This document shows, in pieces, positions 25,601-34,898 of a DNA stretch of 64,000 bases. The notes beneath the pieces are model-generated. The model worked only from the letters and a program-made list of their open reading frames with translations, searched no databases and had not been told where the DNA came from. Each line of letters opens with the position of its first letter. The first letter of the stretch is position 1. The translations under genes and the position numbers were made by a program. Origin of the DNA: Spirosoma oryzicola (GTDB taxonomy: Bacteria > Bacteroidota > Bacteroidia > Cytophagales > Spirosomataceae); contig NZ_CP089538.1 of assembly GCF_021233055.1 (NCBI RefSeq), forward strand, positions 2,124,501 to 2,188,500, in the 5' to 3' direction.

Positions 25601-26293
25601 TCATTTGAGGGCGGGTACCCACTCCTGATGCCCACAGTTGCTGCAAAAAGCCGTTTCTTCGCGACCAGCACCGGGCTGTGCGTTTCCACAGTGGTGGCAG
25701 ACGTATTGACCCGGTGCTTTTTCCTGCTGATCAACAAATTCCGTATCCCATTCGGGTAAAAGTGAAAGTCCTGGTTTAGGGTTCGAATCTTCAATCAGCG
25801 TGAAGGACCCATTGGCTTCCATGTACAGCCGCTTGACATGACCCAGGTGGATCAGGCCACTTGACCGAAGCTGAGCAAACAAAAGCTCACGCGTAACAAC
25901 TGTTCCTTTCAGATTGGCCAACTGGATGACAGCGTTCTCAACGAGTGTGCTTTTATCACCCTGAGAAAGCGTTTCAAACTTTTCATTCTTTGCCGCGATG
26001 TAGGAAACAAGACGCTGAGTAAATACGACCACCAGAGCGATAACGAAAGCCGGTAATAAACCCCGACTGGCGTCCAGAATCGGAATCCCGATAGCGGCTG
26101 CCAGCGATACCATAGCCGCCATCTCGTTGCGGCTCAACTGAGACGCCATCCGTCGGCCCATCAGCCGCATGGCCACAACTAGCAGCAGATAAACTGCGGT
26201 TGCCCGGATTAGTATTTCGACGTAAAAGATAACCGGAACTTCTCCAATCAGAATTCGCGGCCAATCGTATATATTGATATCTTCCTTATTCAT
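25601..26293 (-). CDS. DUF421 (YetF/YcaP-like) membrane protein with C-terminal zinc ribbon
   Basis: Three N-terminal hydrophobic helices (for example AVYLLLVVAMRLMGRRMASQ) are followed by the cytoplasmic DUF421 domain with TVVTRELLFAQLRSSGLIHL and VKRLYMEANGSFTLI. It ends with two CxxC pairs (CHHCG ... CSNCG), a probable zinc ribbon. The start MNKEDINIYDW at 26293 mirrors the start of the upstream paralogue; a longer start at 26332 would overlap it. The function of the family is uncertain. It lies 7 bp after its paralogue, so the two are one operon and a tandem duplication. Confidence 0.85.
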   Translation of the reverse strand: MNKEDINIYDWPRILIGEVPVIFYVEILIRATAVYLLLVVAMRLMGRRMASQLSRNEMAAMVSLAAAIGIPILDASRGLLPAFVIALVVVFTQRLVSYIAAKNEKFETLSQGDKSTLVENAVIQLANLKGTVVTRELLFAQLRSSGLIHLGHVKRLYMEANGSFTLIEDSNPKPGLSLLPEWDTEFVDQQEKAPGQYVCHHCGNAQPGAGREETAFCSNCGHQEWVPALK

Positions 26294-26300
26294 AATGACG

Positions 26301-26990
26301 TTAAAGTATCGCTTCACTCCATTGCTCCGCATGACAGCTTGGGCAGGTGCCCGGCTTTGGCTCGGCTGGTAGGGTGTAACCGCAATTGCTACAGGCTAGG
26401 ATTTTTTCGTCTGGATGTTGGTGAATCGATTGAATTTCAGGATCTAAAGGAGGTAGTATGGATAAGCCAGGCTTTCCTTTTTCGTCCTTGTAAATGCTGA
26501 ATATGCCGTACGCTTCCAGGTACAGCCGCTTCACCTTCCCCAAATTGTACACATTTTCGCTCCGTAAAGCCGCATAAATCTGCTGATGCGATAAGCGATT
26601 ACTCGCCATCTTATCCAACTGGATAATTCCGTCTTTAACGATCACCGTTTCGGTACCCTGAATGATCGTTTCTGCTTTGCTGCTCCTGAACCCTAATGAG
26701 TTTGTTCCCCGCAGAAAAATCAGGGCGCAGATCATCGCCATCACACCCGCCAAAAAACCACGATCCGGTAACTGCATAGCCGGAGAAACGATGGCCCCCA
26801 TCGTAAGCATAACCGCTAGTTCTAAGTTGGTTAACTGGCCGTTCATCCGTTTCCCCAGCAGCCGCATCACAACCAGCAGTATGAGGTAAATCAGCATCGT
26901 CCGAACAAACACTTCTGCCAAGAATTCAATGGGAGCATTCCCGAATAAGATCCGCTGCCAATCGCCTAACTTTATCTCTTCCTTATTCAT
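26301..26990 (-). CDS. DUF421 (YetF/YcaP-like) membrane protein with C-terminal zinc ribbon, paralogue
   Basis: This is the upstream member of the tandem pair, 229 residues, starting MNKEEIKLGDWQRILFGN. The architecture is the same: three helices (MLIYLILLVVMRLLGKRMNG is the most distinctive), a cytoplasmic domain with LSHQQIYAALRSENVYNLG and VKRLYLEAYGIFSIY, and two CxxC pairs (CSNCG ... CPSCH). Conservation between paralogues includes the start, the R-LLG-R-M motif and the ribbon, so the duplication predates considerable divergence. Confidence 0.85.
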   Translation of the reverse strand: MNKEEIKLGDWQRILFGNAPIEFLAEVFVRTMLIYLILLVVMRLLGKRMNGQLTNLELAVMLTMGAIVSPAMQLPDRGFLAGVMAMICALIFLRGTNSLGFRSSKAETIIQGTETVIVKDGIIQLDKMASNRLSHQQIYAALRSENVYNLGKVKRLYLEAYGIFSIYKDEKGKPGLSILPPLDPEIQSIHQHPDEKILACSNCGYTLPAEPKPGTCPSCHAEQWSEAIL

Positions 26991-27172
26991 GTCAACCCTA
27001 ACTTTTGTCTAATCGAATTGATTGAAAGACGGTGAGTAAACTGACTTTATTTATATAAAAAACTAGAAACATATAATATTAAAATGAGCCAAATGGCCGA
27101 AAGAGAATCTTCGTTAACAGATTGGTTCTGAAACCGGTTGTGTAACTAGGATAAGCCTCTGGCCACTACTTC

Positions 27173-28912
27173 ATGAAACATATACTTCCCCTTCTCTTTG
27201 TAACGCTACTCGTTTCCTGCCAGACAAAAACATCGGAGAATGAATCCAAGAAAACACCACCCGTTCCGCTGGCAACTGACTTTATTGAGGAACTATGGTA
27301 TAAGAATGCACTTGTTTACAGCGTAGATGTTGAGGTCTTTAAAGATTCGAACAACGACGGTGTTGGTGACTTCAAGGGGCTGACGCAATCGTTGGATTAT
27401 CTCAAAACGCTGGGGGTCGATGCAATCTGGCTAGCCCCTTTTCAGCCGACACCCAACAAAGATGATGGGTACGATGTCGCTGATTTTTACGGCATCGACC
27501 AGCGCCTGGGCACTAATCAGGACTTCGACGAATTAATTAAACAAGCCAGCCAGCGAAGCATTCGGGTGATGATGGATCTGGTTACCAACCACACGTCCGA
27601 TCAGCACCCGTGGTTTAAGCAGGCCCGTCAGCAAAAGAATTCGCCGTACCGGTCATGGTATGTCTGGTCGAAAGAGCGGCCAAAAAAGTGGGATACGGGT
27701 ATGGTATTTCCGGGTGTTCAGAAAGCTGTCTGGACGTACGACAAGCAAGCGGGGGAGTATTATTATCACCGCTTTTATGACTTTCAGCCAGACCTGAACA
27801 TGCAGAACCCGGCGGTGCAGCGGGAAATGCGCAAGATTGTCAAGTACTGGCTCGACAAAGGAATTGCCGGTTTTCGGGTGGATGCCGTTCCGTTCCTGAT
27901 CGAAGTAGCGAATCCCGATTTCGACCCGGATAAGCCGGAACATCAGTTTGACATCATTACGCAGTTGCACCAGTACATCCAATGGCATAAGCGTGACGCA
28001 ATTCTGTTGGGCGAAGCCAATGTCGACCCGAAAGAGCAGGAGCCTTTTTTTGGTAAAGACGGGGAGAACATGCAGACAATGTTCAACTTCTTCGCGAACC
28101 AGCACCTTTTCTACGCCCTGGCAAGTGGTGAAACCAAGCTACTACGGAAAGCCCTGCACGATACCAAAGACATTCCACCAACGGCCCAGTGGGCGCATTT
28201 TTTGCGCAACCACGATGAAATTGACCTCGGTCGGCTGAGTGATGAAGAGCGGGATAAGGTTTACAAACGATTCGGCCCTGACTCAACGATGCAACTTTAC
28301 GACCGGGGCATTCGGCGTCGGTTAGCGCCTATGCTGGGCGACCGGCGTCTGGTCGAGTTGGCGTACAGCATGCTTTTTTCGTTACCTGGAATGCCGGTTA
28401 TCCGGTACGGCGAAGAGATTGGCATGGGCGATGACCTGAAGCTGGAAGAGCGGTTATCGGTTCGAACACCTATGCAGTGGTCTAGCGCTACGAACGGCGG
28501 CTTTTCGAATGCACCAAAAACCGTTCGGCCCGTCATCAGTCAGGGTCCCTACGGCTATACGTCGATCAATGTAGCGGCCCAGCGTGCCGATTCAGCCTCG
28601 CTGCTGAACAAGGTGACCCAACTGGCCCGTTTGCGCAAACAATGTCCAGAGATCGGTTGGGGAAACTGGGAACTGGTCGATACGGGCTCCCAGCACGTTT
28701 TGGCTATTCGGTACGATTGGCAGGGACGGTCGTTGTTGATGGTGCATAACTTTAGTCCAGAGCCGCAGCAATGCCAGATCAGCACGCAATTGAAGGCGCA
28801 GACTCAACTGGTTAACCTTCTGGACAACAGCCAGCGTCAAGTTGGGAAAGATGGTGCGTACACGACTCAACTGCCGGGCTATGGCTATACGTGGTATCGC
28901 CTGAAAAAGTAA
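27173..28912 (+). CDS. GH13 alpha-amylase-family lipoprotein, trehalose-synthase-like
   Basis: The 579-residue protein carries a lipoprotein signal (LLVSC, Cys16), so it acts at the envelope. The catalytic barrel begins YKNALVYSVDVEVFKDSN. GH13 residues are visible: nucleophile Asp237 in GFRVDAVPF, acid Glu281 in LLGEANV, and transition-state Asp348 in LRNHDEIDL. The region RFGPDSTMQLYDRGIRRRLA and GEEIGMGDDLKLEERLSVRT closely follows trehalose synthase (maltose alpha-glucosyltransferase, GH13_16). The fused maltokinase domain of some TreS proteins is absent. Envelope location is unusual for TreS, so an outward-facing maltose- or glucan-processing role is possible. TreZ follows after 238 bp. 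Confidence 0.85.
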   Translation: MKHILPLLFVTLLVSCQTKTSENESKKTPPVPLATDFIEELWYKNALVYSVDVEVFKDSNNDGVGDFKGLTQSLDYLKTLGVDAIWLAPFQPTPNKDDGYDVADFYGIDQRLGTNQDFDELIKQASQRSIRVMMDLVTNHTSDQHPWFKQARQQKNSPYRSWYVWSKERPKKWDTGMVFPGVQKAVWTYDKQAGEYYYHRFYDFQPDLNMQNPAVQREMRKIVKYWLDKGIAGFRVDAVPFLIEVANPDFDPDKPEHQFDIITQLHQYIQWHKRDAILLGEANVDPKEQEPFFGKDGENMQTMFNFFANQHLFYALASGETKLLRKALHDTKDIPPTAQWAHFLRNHDEIDLGRLSDEERDKVYKRFGPDSTMQLYDRGIRRRLAPMLGDRRLVELAYSMLFSLPGMPVIRYGEEIGMGDDLKLEERLSVRTPMQWSSATNGGFSNAPKTVRPVISQGPYGYTSINVAAQRADSASLLNKVTQLARLRKQCPEIGWGNWELVDTGSQHVLAIRYDWQGRSLLMVHNFSPEPQQCQISTQLKAQTQLVNLLDNSQRQVGKDGAYTTQLPGYGYTWYRLKK

Positions 28913-29150
28913 GTAATACTGCTTTTGTTTCCTTTGATGACCCGTAACTGGCGCAGCAACTAAGCGAAGTCGATTTGACTGGTGGCCCATTCCCTTATTT
29001 CCCTGGCTTAGTACCAACCTGGGGCGAAAGGTAAGGTTACAATGAGGCAAGTAGTCAAAAGTTCTGGCACTCTATGGGAAATTGCATAGTGTATCCGGCT
29101 GCGTAATTGTTGGCTCAGACGGTGCTAGGGCTGCTAAACTTTAATGTTGT

Positions 29151-31052
29151 ATGCGGCAGCTAAACATACATAGACGATCACTCGGTGTAACATTTTTAGA
29201 GGACAAGCAAGCGCAGGTAGTTGTATGGAGTCCTACCGCCAGTCAGGTAGCGATCAAGGTGAACGATCAATCGGCAGCACTGCCGCTAAGCCGGGGAGAA
29301 CTTGGGCATTGGCGGCTAACAACCCGAAAAATCAAACCCGGCGACCGGTACACGTTTATCCTGGATGGCGAACAAGAGTACCCTGACCCGGCGTCGCTTA
29401 GTCAGCCAGAAGGCGTACACGAACCATCACAGGCGATTGATACCGATCAGTTCAATTGGGACGATCAGGAGTGGGTCAATCCACCCTTAGAAGACTATCT
29501 GATTTACGAAATCCATACGGGGACGTTTACGGACGAAGGTACGTTCGAGGCATTCGAAACCAAACTGGATCATCTGAAAGCATTAGGCGTTACCGCCATT
29601 GAAATCATGCCGGTAGCTCAGTTCGCCGATGATCACAACTGGGGCTATGATGGCGTATATGCCTATGCCGTACAAACGTCCTACGGAGGAGCCGCTGGGC
29701 TGCAACGCCTGATCAACACCTGTCATAAGAAAGGGATTGCGGTCATTCTGGACGTGGTCTATAATCATTTTGGTCCCGAGGGCAATTACCTGGATAAGTT
29801 TGGCCCTTATCTAACCGATACGTATTGCACGCCCTGGGGGAAAGCGGTTAACTTTGACAATACCTGGTGCGATGGCGTGCGACAATACATCATCGGAAAT
29901 GCCCTTATGTGGCTGCGCGACTTCCATATCGATGCGCTACGCCTGGATGCCGTTCACGCGATCAAAGATAGCGGACCCGTCCATATCCTTCAGGAGCTTA
30001 GACAGGAGGTTGACCGATTAATGGAAGCAACGGGACGTCGGCATTACCTTATGATCGAATGTGATCTGAACGACCCCCGCTACATCAATCCGATAGCAGA
30101 GAACGGATATGGTATGGATGCTCAGTGGATCGATGAATTTCACCATTCGCTGCGTGTTGCGGTAGGGGAGGACAAGATTGGCTATTACGCGGATTTTGAA
30201 GGGCTTGATCATCTGGTCAAATCCTACCAGGATGCCTACGTTTATGACGGACAGTTTTCCGAAGTCCGGCATCGGCTTTTTGGCACAAGAGCCGAACACA
30301 ATCCGGGCAAACAGTTCATTGTGTTTTCGCAGAACCACGATCAGGTTGGTAACCGCAAGCTGGGTGAGCGATCCAGTCAATTGTACAGCTTTAACACTAC
30401 GAAGCTGATGGCTGGAGCCGTACTGGTCAGCCCGTACATTCCGTTGTTGTTCATGGGCGAAGAATGGGGCGAAACAAACCCGTTTCTGTACTTTGCGAAT
30501 CACCTGGAACCTGATCTTGTAGAGGCCGTGCGGGAGGGACGTAAGCAGGAGTTTGCAGCGTTTCACTCGGAGGGTGAGGTTCCCGATCCGCAGGAGGAAG
30601 AAACGTTTCTAAGGTCGAAGCTGCAATGGGAGTTGATTGAGCAGCAACCGCACCGGACGATGCTGCGGTTTTATCAAACCCTCATTGCCTTGCGTCAGCA
30701 ACTACCTGCTCTGCGCCAGCTGGACCGTAAGCAGATGACTGTTAACGCCTGCGATAGTCAGCAGGTACTCGTTTTGCATCGTTGGTACGATGATCAGCAT
30801 GTACTGTGTTTAATGAATTTCGACAAAGAACCACAGGTGTTGCAACTGACTGCGCAGCCTAAAAACGGACGGTGGCAAAAACTGCTCGATTCGGCTGATC
30901 CACAATGGCAGTCGTCAGAGGAAGCACAACCTAGCTCAGCGCCCGAAGAATGGTCTGGTGATGTAGCCGTTACGGTACCCGCCGAGTCACTCATTATTTA
31001 CGCGCAGGGACACGAGAAAAATGCGCTCAAACTGCCCGATCTGATGGCATAA
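29151..31052 (+). CDS. treZ: Malto-oligosyltrehalose trehalohydrolase
   Basis: The 633-residue cytoplasmic GH13_10 enzyme releases trehalose from maltooligosyl-trehalose. The N-terminal carbohydrate-binding-like domain has VVVWSPTASQVAIKV. The barrel follows with YEIHTGTFTDEGTFEAF and LDVVYNHFGPEGNYL. Nucleophile Asp266 is in LRLDAVHAI, acid Glu303 in LMIECDLND and Asp397 in SQNHDQVGN. The length is normal for TreZ. The partner treY is not in this window. The upstream TreS-like gene could provide another link to trehalose metabolism. A terminator hairpin follows. Confidence 0.9.
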   Translation: MRQLNIHRRSLGVTFLEDKQAQVVVWSPTASQVAIKVNDQSAALPLSRGELGHWRLTTRKIKPGDRYTFILDGEQEYPDPASLSQPEGVHEPSQAIDTDQFNWDDQEWVNPPLEDYLIYEIHTGTFTDEGTFEAFETKLDHLKALGVTAIEIMPVAQFADDHNWGYDGVYAYAVQTSYGGAAGLQRLINTCHKKGIAVILDVVYNHFGPEGNYLDKFGPYLTDTYCTPWGKAVNFDNTWCDGVRQYIIGNALMWLRDFHIDALRLDAVHAIKDSGPVHILQELRQEVDRLMEATGRRHYLMIECDLNDPRYINPIAENGYGMDAQWIDEFHHSLRVAVGEDKIGYYADFEGLDHLVKSYQDAYVYDGQFSEVRHRLFGTRAEHNPGKQFIVFSQNHDQVGNRKLGERSSQLYSFNTTKLMAGAVLVSPYIPLLFMGEEWGETNPFLYFANHLEPDLVEAVREGRKQEFAAFHSEGEVPDPQEEETFLRSKLQWELIEQQPHRTMLRFYQTLIALRQQLPALRQLDRKQMTVNACDSQQVLVLHRWYDDQHVLCLMNFDKEPQVLQLTAQPKNGRWQKLLDSADPQWQSSEEAQPSSAPEEWSGDVAVTVPAESLIIYAQGHEKNALKLPDLMA

Positions 31053-31072
31053 GATGGCATAATAAGTTCTAC

Positions 31073-31110
31073 GCTTACCGGTCAGAGCCAGCGTGTTCTG
31101 ACCGGTAAGC
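31073..31110 (+). terminator. Terminator after treZ
   Basis: Perfect 14-bp stem (31073-31086 with 31097-31110), 10-nt loop, followed by TATTTCTTT. It may serve both the plus-strand treZ and the converging oxidoreductase gene. Confidence 0.8.
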
Positions 31111-31175
31111 TATTTCTTTGCGCGTTGTACCTGTGGAGAGGAGCTTACTACTGTATTGGGTGCTGCTTATTTAGG

Positions 31176-32327
31176 TTAGGCCGTTGTGCCTAGCCATTGC
31201 CGGATGCTATCTTCGGCATAGCCCGCCCCTGAACTCATGCCTTTACCGCCGATACCCGTTACAATACGAATATTCTCGTCTACGTCGTACTCGAAAATTT
31301 CCGATTTAGTCTGGCTGTAGAATCCGGCCCACGCTTTTCGGACGTTTAGCGGAAACTTGACAATCCGTTCTGCTTCGGTTAGCATAAGCCGATTGATATA
31401 ATCCTGCGTATGGTAACCCAGATCTTCGGCTTTTGTCGCATCGGCATACTCGTGCGAATCACCAACGATAAACGAACCGTCCGTGGCTTGTTTGAATAGA
31501 ATGTGAATGCCCCAACGCTTCAGTTCGGCCAAGTGCTCGGGCGTAGAAACGCGGACGAAAGAAGGGCATTCCTCAAAGGCTTCGTAACGACGTATAGTTA
31601 GCCCCGTTAGTATATTTCCGGGCAGGTTGATGCCTGCAACCGATTCTACCAGAAGCATTTGTAGCTTGCTTACAACCAACTCCGCATCGGCCAACACCTC
31701 AGGAAACAACAACCGGACTTCGTGCCCGCTGCAAATAATAACCCGTCCGGCCTGAAACCGCTGCCGATTAGCCAGGGACACAATCGCTCCGCTGTAATTG
31801 GACTGACAATCGATCACAGCCGAACCCGGTCGGTAGTCGACGCCGTACTTCTTCTGAATAAAAGCGATCAGCCGGTGGATCATCTGTTCCGGTTCAACGC
31901 TTAGCTCGTCGGGGAAAAACAGCCCGCCAATGACATAATCAGTCCGTAGGGAAGGGTACTTCTCCAGGCACTGCGCTTTAGACAGTAGTTCGCTGATATA
32001 ACCCAGGCGTTGGTAGCGGTCGTGCAGTTCATTCGCCAGCGTCCACTCGTCGTTGTCGGAGGCCAGGTAAACGGTTCCGTTGGCGCGTACCGTCAAATCG
32101 GTCTGCTGTTGAAGCTCGCGGTAAATTTCTAGGCTCCGGCGACCGTAATCGAACCAACGACCCGCCAGACCTGACGGTACCACTTGCCCGAAATTACGCA
32201 CCGTAGCCCCAACCGGATACTGATCTTTTTCCAGTAGCAGCACCCGTTGACCAGCTTTAGCCGCGTGGTAAGCATGAAACGTTCCCAGCGCACCCGCGCC
32301 GATGACAATCAGATCGTAAGAAGCCAT
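31176..32327 (-). CDS. FAD-dependent oxidoreductase, TIGR03364-type (proposed aminophosphonate oxidase)
   Basis: The 383-residue protein is of the DAO/glycine-oxidase type. The N-terminal dinucleotide motif IVIGAGALG (G10, G12, G15) is followed by the acidic end LLLEKD. GATVRNFGQVVPSGL and TGIGGKGMSSGAGYAED are typical flavin-contact stretches near the two ends. Genes of this clade sit next to a phosphonatase-like HAD gene, as here (59 bp apart, same strand). Family curators proposed that it oxidatively deaminates an aminophosphonate to an aldehyde. This link is established for the gene pair, not shown for this protein. Confidence 0.85.
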   Translation of the reverse strand: MASYDLIVIGAGALGTFHAYHAAKAGQRVLLLEKDQYPVGATVRNFGQVVPSGLAGRWFDYGRRSLEIYRELQQQTDLTVRANGTVYLASDNDEWTLANELHDRYQRLGYISELLSKAQCLEKYPSLRTDYVIGGLFFPDELSVEPEQMIHRLIAFIQKKYGVDYRPGSAVIDCQSNYSGAIVSLANRQRFQAGRVIICSGHEVRLLFPEVLADAELVVSKLQMLLVESVAGINLPGNILTGLTIRRYEAFEECPSFVRVSTPEHLAELKRWGIHILFKQATDGSFIVGDSHEYADATKAEDLGYHTQDYINRLMLTEAERIVKFPLNVRKAWAGFYSQTKSEIFEYDVDENIRIVTGIGGKGMSSGAGYAEDSIRQWLGTTA

Positions 32328-32386
32328 AAGTTAAAAAAACAGACTTGTCGGTGTAGGGCGGAGAAATCGTTCTTTTCTACGCTCGT

Positions 32387-33124
32387 TTAGGTATTGACCG
32401 CGACCGCGTGCGAATCCAGCAGGGCGGGTAAGTCCCGGAGCGATCCGATTAGCCGATCGTGTGGATACGTTTCGAGCTGTTCTTTCGAATGCGTCCCGTT
32501 GGTAACCCCCAGGTTAAGCACGACACCTGCCGCCTGACCCGATAGAAGGTCAGAAGGAGTGTCGCCGATATTGACAACGGCTTTGGGCGAGCTGATTCCT
32601 AGTTGATCAATAGCCCGCTCAATCATGAGTGGATAAGGGCGTCCGCGCTCTACTTCGTCACTGGCTATCGACAGTTGAATCAGACTGTCAGAGGTTCCTC
32701 GCCGGTGCTGATCGAGGCCGTTGAGCCAGCCAAGTTTCTCCAGTATAATATCGGTGACAACCCGGTAGAATCCTGTTGTTAGCGCAATAGCAATGCCCCG
32801 TTCACGCAGGTAGGCAAATGTGTCGAGACAGCCTTCGGTGGGCGTAGCGCCGTTGACGCGATAGTGACGTTCCAGAATTTGTTGAAAAGTAGCATAGGAT
32901 ATATCAACATGGGCGGGGACATCGGGATGCATTTCACCCAGCTGTTCTTTCCAGAGCGTGTCAAATACATACCGTTTCGACAAGCCCTGCATCGCCAGAA
33001 TCCGTTCCGCCGAGGCAATCAGACCTGTTTCAGCGGCTGCCTGCGCAAAGCATTGCTCGACTTCATGGTGGTCGGTCACGGTTGTGCCGGCCATATCAAA
33101 CACCACTAATTCAATAGGTTGCAT
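32387..33124 (-). CDS. Phosphonatase-like HAD hydrolase (TIGR03351-type)
   Basis: The 245-residue cytoplasmic HAD-superfamily protein has DMAGTTV with nucleophile Asp10 in the phosphonatase form DxAGT instead of DxD. ALTTGFYR is motif II. RGRPYPLMI has Arg where most HADs have Lys, again as in phosphonatases. NIGDTPSDLLSG is motif IV. These features fit a PhnX-like enzyme splitting the C-P bond of an aldehyde phosphonate or a related substrate. It is upstream of, and on the same strand as, the FAD oxidoreductase, so the two likely act in sequence. Confidence 0.87.
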   Translation of the reverse strand: MQPIELVVFDMAGTTVTDHHEVEQCFAQAAAETGLIASAERILAMQGLSKRYVFDTLWKEQLGEMHPDVPAHVDISYATFQQILERHYRVNGATPTEGCLDTFAYLRERGIAIALTTGFYRVVTDIILEKLGWLNGLDQHRRGTSDSLIQLSIASDEVERGRPYPLMIERAIDQLGISSPKAVVNIGDTPSDLLSGQAAGVVLNLGVTNGTHSKEQLETYPHDRLIGSLRDLPALLDSHAVAVNT

Positions 33125-33249
33125 CTTTTTTTAGAAGAAAGAGCAGTAAAACAACACAATCTTTCGATACGTGCCGCCCGACTTGTGTTAAGAAATAAAG
33201 AAAACTCGGGCAATCGTCCTGTAGGCTGACCGATGATCGTTAATGGTGC

Positions 33250-34749
33250 CTATTGTTCGTTGCGCTCCCGGAGTTTCAGGATCAGTTCAGTTTTTAGCTC
33301 GTGCAGCTGTTTTTCCAACCCAACGGGGTAGGTGTGAGGGTTCACAAACCGCTTGACTCCCGGATGCAGATTTGCCAGTTGTTCCTGAACCCGCGTCCGG
33401 ATCGAATGAATGTCTGGACTGGTATAGACACAGGTTCCGCTTCGGAAGACGGGTACCAGTAAGTCGTCAAATTCCTGTTTAGCGTCAAAGGTACGCCGTT
33501 TAGTGAAGTCCAGCGGATCGATCATCGTCATCGATGCAGTTGAATCCGTGTCGTTTAGGCTGTTTTCATCAACAATCATATCGGCGACGAAGCCACGCTC
33601 GTTCCGGAATCGGCGGACCTGCTGAATGCCGGGCGTCGATATCTTGATGGCCTGCTCCGACAGCTTCATTTTGTAGTCCCACCCGCTTTCTGCGTCCGGC
33701 GAGATCGACTCCTGGCGGAGAGCCGCCAGCTTGTATACACCACCAAGCGCCGGTTGGTCATAGGCCGTTACTAATTTCGTACCCACACCCCAGATGTTGA
33801 TTTTCGCCCCCTGCTGTTTTAAGCTGTTAATGATGGTTTCGTCCAGATCATTGCTGGCTACGATGGCCGTATCCGTAAAACCCACTTCATCCAGAAGTTT
33901 ACGCGCTTCGATGCTCAAATACGCCAGATCACCCGAATCGAGCCGGATACCGGCCAGCTTGTAACCCTTCTGCACGAGCGTACGGCCCGCTTCGATGGCA
34001 TTGCGAACCCCCTGTAGCGTGTCGTAGGTATCCACCAGCAAGGTTACGTTGTTGGGTAAAACGTCGGCGTAGGTTTGAAACGCTTCCAGTTCGTCGGCAA
34101 ATGACATGACCCAGCTATGGGCGTGGGTGCCTCGTACCGGGATATCATATAATTTGCCCGCCAGAACGTTTGAGGTAGCGTCGCACCCCCCGATGTAAGC
34201 GGCCCGTGAAGCCGTCATGCCGCCGTCGATACCCTGCGCCCGACGCAAGCCGAATTCCAGCAGCGTATCATTTTCGGCAACCAAGCGCAGTCGAGCGGCT
34301 TTTGTCGCGACCAGCGATTCAAAATTAATCAGATTGAGCAGGGGTGTTTCGAGCAACTGGCACTGCAAAATAGGCCCGCGTACCCGAACCAGTGGTTCAT
34401 TCGGAAAAACGACTGTTCCTTCGGGGATCGCTTCGACATCGCAGGTGAGTTTAAGATTGGCTAGGTAATCCAGAAAAGCCTCTTCAAAAAGCGGTTGCCC
34501 ATCATTGCCCGTAAGCGTGCGCAGATAGCGCAAATCTTTTTTGGATAGACTAAAGTTGTTGATATACCCGATCACGTTCGTTAGGCCGCAGGCAATTGTA
34601 AATCCCCCGCCAAATGGATGTTTCCGGAAATACAGGTTGAAAACGGCTTCTTTTTCGGCGGTTCCCGATTTCCAGTAACCATACGCCATGGTTATCTGAT
34701 ACAGGTCGGTAAGTAAGCTTAGGGAGGTGTCGTACAGTTTATTGGTCAT
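33250..34749 (-). CDS. pncB: Nicotinate phosphoribosyltransferase
   Basis: The 499-residue cytoplasmic enzyme of NAD salvage makes nicotinate mononucleotide from nicotinate and PRPP with ATP. Family stretches are clear: SLLTDLYQITMAYGYW at the start, EFGLRRAQGIDGGMTASRAAYIGG, RGTHAHSWVMSF with the His that is phosphorylated, and GIRLDSGDLAYLS. The length fits the long Gram-positive-like/Bacteroidota subgroup. It is divergent from rpoN, with 149 bp between start codons. Confidence 0.93.
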   Translation of the reverse strand: MTNKLYDTSLSLLTDLYQITMAYGYWKSGTAEKEAVFNLYFRKHPFGGGFTIACGLTNVIGYINNFSLSKKDLRYLRTLTGNDGQPLFEEAFLDYLANLKLTCDVEAIPEGTVVFPNEPLVRVRGPILQCQLLETPLLNLINFESLVATKAARLRLVAENDTLLEFGLRRAQGIDGGMTASRAAYIGGCDATSNVLAGKLYDIPVRGTHAHSWVMSFADELEAFQTYADVLPNNVTLLVDTYDTLQGVRNAIEAGRTLVQKGYKLAGIRLDSGDLAYLSIEARKLLDEVGFTDTAIVASNDLDETIINSLKQQGAKINIWGVGTKLVTAYDQPALGGVYKLAALRQESISPDAESGWDYKMKLSEQAIKISTPGIQQVRRFRNERGFVADMIVDENSLNDTDSTASMTMIDPLDFTKRRTFDAKQEFDDLLVPVFRSGTCVYTSPDIHSIRTRVQEQLANLHPGVKRFVNPHTYPVGLEKQLHELKTELILKLRERNEQ

Positions 34750-34898
34750 GCAGCGAAGGTACTATTCAATGGCTTTACTCAAAATGTTTATTGCTTTTCA
34801 AACAAATAAAAGATAAATTGGTCTAATATTTGTGCGGGGCATTTCGCCACCGATTGCCCCACATAACTTGTAAATACTACCGTTTATCTGTACTACCC

